Program-made: the position numbers and the translations under genes
Notes under the pieces: generated by a model
The model's database searches: none
The model's input: only the letters and a program-made list of their open reading frames with translations
What the model was told of the DNA's origin: nothing
In this document: positions 57,635 to 64,000 of the stretch, one piece after another
Position numbering within the stretch: position 1 is the first letter of the stretch
Layout of the letters: every line of letters begins with the position of its first letter
Assembly (NCBI GenBank): GCA_026419785.1
Contig: JAODTK010005776.1
Location: 124,001-188,000 of the forward strand
Source: Sclerodactyla briareus
Taxonomy: Eukaryota > Echinodermata > Holothuroidea > Dendrochirotida > Sclerodactylidae
DNA length: 64,000 nucleotides
Reading direction: 5' to 3'

Positions 57635-57658
57635 TTAACCAGCATAGCTGGTCTGACC
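57635..57658 (+). repeat. Decayed hairpin tail, second copy
   Basis: TTAACCAGC-ATA-GCTGGTCTGACCTAA keeps the inner 6-bp stem of the hairpin at 53905-53932, while the outer stem has mutated. Position relative to the flanking repeat is the same (CACAATAAC before, AAAAAG after). Confidence 0.55.
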
Positions 57659-57679
57659 TAAAAAGTCCCGCGACCGCGC

Positions 57680-57830
57680 TGGAAGGTGATGACACTCCTT
57701 GCATTTATACTACATGCACAAATACTGGCACTTTTCTCTCCCATGTTGCTCTACCTAGAATTTGTCTCATTTCAAGTCGGAGTTACACAAAGCTGTATGT
57801 TGCCGATACAATGTAGCACATTCAAATGTT
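57680..57830 (+). repeat. Dispersed repeat shared with 24.3 kb
   Basis: CACTCCTTGCATTTATACTA, ACATGCACAAATACTGG and, later, CTGTATGTTG occur in the same order and spacing as in 24263-24420, with small indels. Confidence 0.55.
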
Positions 57831-58884
57831 ATCGCTTGTTGTTCAGTGTAGCTCTCACAGGGATATTCTTTTTTCCACCCCAAATAGTTACATTCATTTC
57901 TGCTATTATATTTTGCCTCTCCAGTCTGTATAATAGCTCATGGATAAGTCGAACATCAGTAACATGAGTAACCTAAGGCAAAATGAAAATAATGCTTAGC
58001 GTCTCCGCCGCCCTCCTTCATTTTTGAAAAAGCGGGACGCTAAACATTTTTTTTATTTTAATTGGCCAATGACAGAGTGTAAATGATGAAAAGAAGGCTG
58101 GGCTGGGGATGTACTTGACTGATCCTGAGCATCCTGGACTTATCATGTTCACAAGGTTTCTAGACTTTTGACCTTTTGGAGTACCTCCTCAGATGACCGA
58201 CCCCAAAAACACAGCAATCATGTACTCATTATGGGGAACCCACATACCAAGTATGAGCTTGATACCTTCCTGGCTGCTTGAGTTATTAAATTTGAAGATT
58301 TTTTTTTTCCATTTTCAAGGGGGGGGGGGGAGACCATTTTTATTCACTTTTCACCAAAACGCCCCCCAATTCACACCAAAAACATAGGTTTTTGCACTCC
58401 CCATAGAAAGTTGCATACCAAAACGCTTTGTGGGATCGAACATTCTGGACTCATTGTGTCCACAAAGTTTTAATTTTTAAACTTTGACCACGGTTGACCT
58501 CAGATGACTTTCACCTTATCCAAACAATAGGATTCATGTATTCATCATGGGGAACCAACATCATGAAGTGTTAGTCTTTATCCATCCCTGGACCATGGGG
58601 GGGGGGGAGTTATTGTGTTCACAAGCCAGGCCTCACATACGAACACAATACATAACCCACTGTATGACTGACAAGATTTTTTTTGATTTTTTTTATCAAG
58701 GAGTCAAAAAATCAGGAGGCAAAGTGACCACTTCTCAAGAGAGATTTTCTGGCCAGTGAACATACACAGCCAATGAGCCAATTTTCAGCTAGTGGAAGAG
58801 ACAATCAGCATTTACAATAAATGATATATCAGCGTCCTTCACATCGTCTCCCCCATGACATGTCAATCAAGAGGCAATCTCTAG

Positions 58885-58917
58885 TATTATATTGAAAATT
58901 TGAAATTCAATATAATA
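58885..58917. repeat. Perfect 12-bp inverted repeat, 9-base loop
   Basis: TATTATATTGAA (58885-58896) and TTCAATATAATA (58906-58917) are exact reverse complements. The sequence after it (ATCATGTCGAGGACATGCTC, AAAGCACTTTACAGGTATTA) resembles a common dispersed repeat border, so the inverted repeat may be a terminus. Confidence 0.75.
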
Positions 58918-59504
58918 GGTTGCTATATAATCATTTATCATGTCGAGGACATGCTCAAAGCACTTTACAGGTATTACACGTGATCGTCAGTGATTGGTCA
59001 CTCCCGTATATACAGCGCGCATCTCTAGCTTGTTCTCTCTTGATGCACTTTCAGTACGTCACCATTTTGTTCCCCTTGCCGGGGGAATCTCAAGGGCTGG
59101 CCACACGCACTCCCTACTCCCACAAATTACCCGCCTTTACATGTTGAAATTTCCAGGTTTCAGAGTAGCCTCTTTACGATATGTGCTGGTTCGTACTTCC
59201 ATGTGCACTTTTCACACTGGGTGAGTACTTCCCAGCGCCACTTATTCTGTACACTGTGTGCTTCTAGGGCACCTATTTTAAGATATGAGTCACTTTTTTT
59301 AAGTTTTTGTTTTCTGTATTGAGTTCAGCAAAGGAGTGCATTCATCCATTATATACGCATAATTGTCCAGAATCAAATGCTCTTCCACTTGTCAGTAAAA
59401 GGTATCCCGATCTATCTATTCCTGCAGAGACACAACACAGCTGTTTTGATCTCAATTAATTCCCCCTATGCATGATAACCACTAGTTAGCGTTTGCATAA
59501 TACC

Positions 59505-59525
59505 AGACAAGACAAGACAAGACAA
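59505..59525 (+). repeat. ACAAG microsatellite
   Basis: Four copies of the pentamer GACAA in a row (AGACAAGACAAGACAAGACA). Confidence 0.8.
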
Positions 59526-60304
59526 TTCTCCAAAACGAGATGGGTTGGGTTCTGGCTTTTAAACGAATTTTACTCCCTCAAATTTTCAGATGTAGTCCCC
59601 TGCCACATTGCATACTGCTAGGAAGATTTTATTTATTATTGATGCCAACTGTGGAGTGGTCATACTATGGGGGTGGGGGGTTGCATGGATAACCACAAAG
59701 AATAAATTCTTGAACAAAACTGCTAGTTGAGTATAGTCGCCAAAAGCTAGTTGGGGTGGTGTATGCATAGAAAGTCTCCTTTCTATGTATGTGCCTCCAC
59801 CTTTCAGAACTTTTTTTTGGATAACAATGCAGGCTGATGGGGACAGTGTTGATATTTTGCTAACTTCTCTATATCCTCACCTTATCTAGTCTGTGATGTA
59901 CGATCAACCCCTCAGGACCAACTCGGAAGATGGAGAACGCATCAAGTACCTGGGGAGAGGAGACAGAGGCTGCTGAGATTTTACAGGCACAACATGACTT
60001 CTTCCCCTTCTCTCCCCACTACCATATTTCTACTAAATACTGCCCCTTTCTCAAAAGCACTCCCTAACTATTCTGAGAGACATACATACGACTTGACCTG
60101 GGCACACGGCATAGAGATCTACACTACACTACACTTTCTCGTAGTCCCAACAATTTGGCTAACTGCGTGATTGTGTTAGTGTTCTTCAAATAGCACCCCC
60201 TTTGGAAATAAAATGTGCAAGCGCCCTGAGCCGTGTTTAAAAGGAATTCGTTGAAAGTTGCGCATCGGCTGCCCTCTCCCTACTTTTCAACCACACTGAT
60301 GGGC

Positions 60305-60409
60305 TCACTCCACCCCTAAGTGGTCCATATTAGCACCGACATTGTCTATCCATCTCTTCTTTGTTCTTCCTCTTTGCCGTCTCCCCTCTACTCCTGAGTA
60401 CAGCGTATG
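60305..60409 (-). pseudogene. C-terminal end of a non-LTR reverse transcriptase
   Basis: On the minus strand an open stretch reads HTLYSGVEGRRQ, then RGRTKKRWIDNVGANMDHLG, then VE and a TGA stop (complement at 60305-60307). The RGR-KKRW-DN pattern a few dozen residues before the stop is the hallmark of the C-terminus of the endonuclease-reverse transcriptase family common in marine invertebrates. Only this terminal fragment was found; upstream sequence on the same strand is not recognisable, as expected for a 5'-truncated insertion. Confidence 0.7.
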
Positions 60410-60424
60410 AACATGTCTACATGT

Positions 60425-61175
60425 GCAGGCGGGTGAACCGCCGGCATGCATATCCTCGCGAAAACAGCCTTTGTGGATATCTTTGAAAGAATCACATTTG
60501 AGTGATTTGACCTCCAGTGACTTTGAGATGCCCTACATGTGGTTCAGGACCAAACGGTAGTCCAATTCCATTGAATAACAACAAAGTTAGAAAATGGTTA
60601 CATCATGATTAATGCGAACTTGACCTCTTGTGATCTTAGATGACCCTTCACATTTTTCAGGACTAACAACAGTCCACAACCACTGAGTTTTGTTCAAATC
60701 TGACGAAGTTAGAAAAATCTAGGAAAAAATACAAATTTGACCTGTGATGACCTGAAAACCCTGTCATGTTATTCCGGGACCAACTTTTAATCCCCCCCTT
60801 CCCCCCCCCCCCCACCAAGTTTGTGTGAAACAGACTCACAATTTACATCGGTGACCTCGAAATCACCGTCAAGTTTTTCGGACCAACTTTTGTCCCCAAC
60901 CCACCATGTTCTGTGTAAATCGGATAAACTCAGTATTTTTGTGTAAAAGCCACAAAATAGAGGGCACAGACATGCAGCAAGTGATGCCCACTTTTGAACT
61001 CATCATAAGATTTCCCTGGTGAACATGTGTACCAAGTTTCATCAGATCAATAGATAAAGCTTTAAAGCGTTATTGCGCTATCGCCTAAAGTTTACAGAGG
61101 CATCGGCGGGGACAGCGGCTTACATGCCCAAACCATAATATCCCCGAACACTTTAAGTTGCGGGGATATAATTAG
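60425..61175 (+). repeat. Dispersed GACCT-rich repeat ending in hairpin-family copy 3
   Basis: A run of TTGACCTCTTGTGAT-type phrases (60.48-60.93 kb, with a 13-base C run at 60801-60813) leads into TGTACCAAGTTTCATCAGAT, ATCGCCTAAAGTTTACAG and ATAATATCCCCGAAC...GCGGGGATATAAT (61132-61172). Order and end match the copies at 23.7-24.03 kb and 25.5-25.96 kb, which defines the full family as roughly 0.5-0.7 kb. Confidence 0.6.
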
Positions 61176-61384
61176 TGCCGACACGGAATTGTAGAAAACT
61201 GTATGCGTTCAGAGTTTTGTGTAACAAACTGACTGCTACGCACTTCCAAAAGTGTGTAGCAATCTCGCCCATTTAGGAGCATTTGAGAAGCGGACACCAG
61301 CTTTTTCGAACGTTGCCTGCGCACATCACTTCCATTTAGGTTTGTCTCAAGTTTCTAAAACTGCTTTTACTTTGTGTTTTATTG

Positions 61385-61460
61385 TAACGTGCTTTGAGGT
61401 CAGTATTGTTGATGTAAAGCGATATATAGGAATAAGTTATAATTATTATTACAACAGGGA
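61385..61460 (+). repeat. SINE-like 3' tail
   Basis: The stretch AACGTGCTTTGAGGTCAG, then TGTAAAGCGATATATAGGAA and AATTATTATTAC resembles the 3' ends of many invertebrate SINEs, which read like AAGGCGCTATATAAAT followed by ATT repeats. A matching tRNA-like head is not evident upstream. Confidence 0.35.
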
Positions 61461-63157
61461 CCCCATATCCCATCCTCACACATACCATCTCATGACACTA
61501 TTCTAAAATATCTCACTCATTGCTTGACAAGGGCTGTTGTTCAGTATTATTTTACATACAAGATTTTTTTTTACCATTTTTTTGGCATCCTTCTGATGCT
61601 AGAACCTATAACAGGGGTCTGAATAAAGGAGAACTGCAGCTCGAATACAACACAAGTTATAGCGTGGAGAATGGATGTTCCTTGAGAGTACTATTGACCT
61701 TCAAAGTTTTCGTTCAAATGCAACGAGAGAAATTGGGGAGAGATCCCAATTGCGGCATAACGTGACGTCACAAACTTGGACAACCCAGGAAATTAACTCA
61801 TGTATTTCATTGTTTCATTTGCTGAATAAGTCAACATTTAGCAGGAGGTCTGTTGCCTTTCTCCTCACCAAAGTAACATCAACACCTACCAACCCACCAC
61901 AGCCATCCTCTCCCGTAGACTAAATGCTTTTCGAAGTGAAAATAATGGTTGAATTTCAATAGAAAACGAAGAATGTTTGCAGGGTTGTACCCAGTATTAC
62001 AATCATTTATATTATTGCATGCTGGGATGCTTTTCGATCTTGCGCAATACAAATGCTTCACAATACACGAACTTCAAAGGACTATAACTCTGTAAGACCG
62101 TCACAGAAAATCGTATGAACTTCGCGTTTGGACTGACACATTCAGTTCATACTCGGGTCGGGGTATTAGGGTAACAGACAAACCATTTTGAGCAGTTTTA
62201 GACCCTCAAAGTTTGCCCAATTAACTAATGGGTCAAAAAATTGAAGCACCCACTATATTCCTTTTATTTTTTGAAAATTTTGATGATATATTCGCTAAAA
62301 GTGAAACTGCATTTTTGGACCCCCTGAAATTTGGGGCTAAGGCTAACCCTGCTGTCAAGGTTCTTCATGCAGGCCCTGTATCATCCAGACACAGACTCAT
62401 CATCTGATTGGATGTTGAATATCAATTTCGATGTGATTGGCCAGTTGCCGCCAAACGAAACCTATCGGAGATGGCGAGCTCACCAAGAATTGTAGGGACT
62501 TCCCCTATCTTTCAGTCATTGTTAGGAGTTTACTAAATTTCTGTGAGACCTGGGATAATACGTCCTGGCTTGGGATGAACTGTTTGTACATATCTGCAGC
62601 AGGACTCAAGCCTAGCATCAGCTTGGGCTCCTCCCCTTTGTGAACAACAAGTATAGATTTTTTTATCATTGTGACCATCACCTGGAGGGGTCATATTTGC
62701 AAATACCTACTGGCACAAACTAATCAAAACAAGCGCCAATGGTGTAGAGGCATGCTACAACCCGCAAATAGATTTATTTTAGAATTCATCAAAACTCCTA
62801 AATTGCGTGAAAATCTGGAGGACCTACCGAATGTGAATATTGGGGGATAGATAGGAGAATGCGACACGTCACCAGAATAAAGCAAATAACACAGATGTAC
62901 AGTCTAATAGGACAAAGGTATTATTATCATTAACAAATCCACTTCACCGGGGCAGGGAAGAAATACTTTGGGCGATTAGTCATTATAATAATTTGGAGGG
63001 TTTGCACTTACATGAAATAGCTGGTGGCCACCATACACAATATCCTCAATAATTCGCACACATAATATAAATAAGGCAGCGCAGGTCAACCATTGAAACA
63101 TCTAGTTGAAGAAGGTGAGATAGGTGAGATTGTAGAACCTACAGCAGGGACTTCAGA
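61461..63157. other. No recognised gene
   Basis: No conserved protein block. Around 62395-62540 there are two inverted CCAAT boxes (GATTGG at about 62407 and 62438) upstream of an ATGGCGAGC in good context at 62471, which opens only a 21-codon frame. This could be the edge of a promoter and first exon, or chance. Confidence 0.35.
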
Positions 63158-63483
63158 TAACAGTGATGGGCTGGGGTTGTTCTTCAAGACCTTACTTCAG
63201 TGGTGATGGGGCAGGGCAGTTCCTCAAGACCTCAGTATAGCGAAGGGACGGGGTGGTAGTTCCTCAGGACCTCAGTACAGTAGCGACGGGGCGGGGTAGC
63301 TCCTTGAGATCTCAGTATAGTAGCGACAGGGCGGGGTAGCTTCTTGAGATCTCAGTATAGTAGCGACAGGGCGGGGTAGCTTCTTGAGATCTCAGTATAG
63401 TAGCGACAGGGCGGGGTAGCTTCTTGAGATCTCAGTATAGTATTAGTAGCGACGGGGCAGGGTAGCTTTTTGAGATGTTAGTA
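63158..63483 (+). repeat. 40-bp minisatellite, about 8 copies
   Basis: The unit TAGCGACAGGGCGGGGTAGC + TTCTTGAGATCTCAGTATAG repeats exactly at 63321-63440 (three copies) and with substitutions on both sides from about 63158 to 63483. The central copies are identical, unlike other arrays in this window, which suggests recent expansion. Confidence 0.92.
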
Positions 63484-63650
63484 GATTGTTCCTCCAAGGA
63501 ATTAATATTCAGACTACTCCTCTAGGAATCAATACTTGGACTGTTCCTCCAGGAATTACAGTATTATTCAGACTGTTCCTCCAGGAATTAATATTTAGAC
63601 TGTTCCGCCAGGGGTTAATATTTAGACTGTTCCGCTAGAAATTAATTGGA
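63484..63650 (+). repeat. ~27-bp minisatellite, about 6 copies
   Basis: Directly after the 40-bp array, a different unit of about 27 bp (AGACTGTTCCTCCAGGAATT + AATATTT) repeats about six times, with substitutions and small insertions. Confidence 0.88.
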
Positions 63651-64000
63651 ATATAGATCCCAAACGATTGCTCCATTCCTAAATAAAGTTAGTAAATTCT
63701 CATGAAAATGAAGAAGCTCCCGAAATACAACATGAGTTCTGTTCAAACGAGTAGCAAGACAGCAATTTCCTATACCCCTCCCTTGAATCTAAATCCCATC
63801 TCTCTGGTCTCCACTTCACCTAGCCCAAGACTACATTCTCTGCTATATCTATCCAATCATAATTACTCTTGTTAACCCTATGAAAATCTATCCCTTCGAA
63901 ACAAAAGTGGGAGGTCCCAACATTCCTCTAGCAATGTCCTCTGGAGCGACGTCAACTCCCATAGGCTCCTGCACAAAATTTCTGCAATCTTTTCAGCTTC
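63651..64000. other. No recognised feature
   Basis: AT-rich sequence turning pyrimidine-rich after about 63770, up to the window edge. No conserved frame, RNA or repeat was seen. Confidence 0.4.

Larger units (their letters stand above)
56391..60304. other. No recognised gene; repeats and microsatellites
   Basis: Contents are GACCT-rich dispersed repeats (56.9-57.66 kb) ending in an ACAG microsatellite and a decayed hairpin tail, a segment shared with 24263-24420, G runs (58319-58330) and the inverted repeat at 58885. A pyrimidine-rich acceptor-like stretch ends TTATCTAG near 59889, but the following frame is not recognisable. A minus-strand frame at 56515-56751 vaguely resembles a non-LTR reverse transcriptase segment. 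Confidence 0.45.

Overview
ORGANISM. This is animal nuclear DNA: intron-rich, AT-rich and crowded with degenerate transposons, tandem arrays and homopolymer tracts. The protein-coding pieces I can recognise are animal orthologues (DUSP12, a ZDHHC12-like palmitoyltransferase). The repeat landscape (tRNA-derived SINE, Jockey/CR1-type retroelements, hAT elements, short hairpin-tailed families, many G/C runs) resembles a marine invertebrate, most likely a deuterostome such as an echinoderm or hemichordate; the taxon is inference. Conserved exons and repeat copies alike carry many one- and two-base indels, which suggests an unpolished long-read assembly, so coding frames here are broken even where genes are probably real. 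LAYOUT. 0-4 kb: one exon of a ZDHHC12-like DHHC palmitoyltransferase on the minus strand (1222-1355) in otherwise unrecognised DNA. 4-10 kb: a ~205-bp tandem array interrupted by a 3.4-kb Jockey-like non-LTR retrotransposon (minus strand) and by a ~0.9-kb hAT-type non-autonomous element. 13.9-37 kb: the main gene, a DUSP12-like dual-specificity phosphatase on the plus strand, recognised from six exons over 23 kb. The exons carry the phosphatase domain, the CxxC zinc knuckle and the conserved C-terminal tail; the exon expected between exon 5 and the last exon was not found. Its introns are filled with tandem and inverted repeat arrays, and a tRNA-derived SINE starts about 30 bases after the stop codon. 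40.4 kb: a near-perfect 40-bp-stem hairpin. 41.2-42.7 kb: a non-LTR endonuclease relic abutting a Ty3/gypsy integrase relic. 42.8-48.3 kb: a striking 5.5-kb satellite with a ~120-bp monomer, organised over much of its length as a ~350-bp trimer; every monomer carries 5' and 3' splice-site-like sequences that bound an exon-like block. 48.6-49.7 kb: a hAT transposase relic. 49.7-64 kb: dispersed repeats, small fragments of reverse transcriptases, hairpin-tailed repeats and two adjacent minisatellites near the right end. HOW THE PARTS RELATE. The two cellular genes are on opposite strands, pointing away from each other. Everything else is selfish or repetitive DNA. The points most worth checking are the splice-signal satellite, the inverted arrays either side of DUSP12 exon 5, and the 40-bp hairpin.
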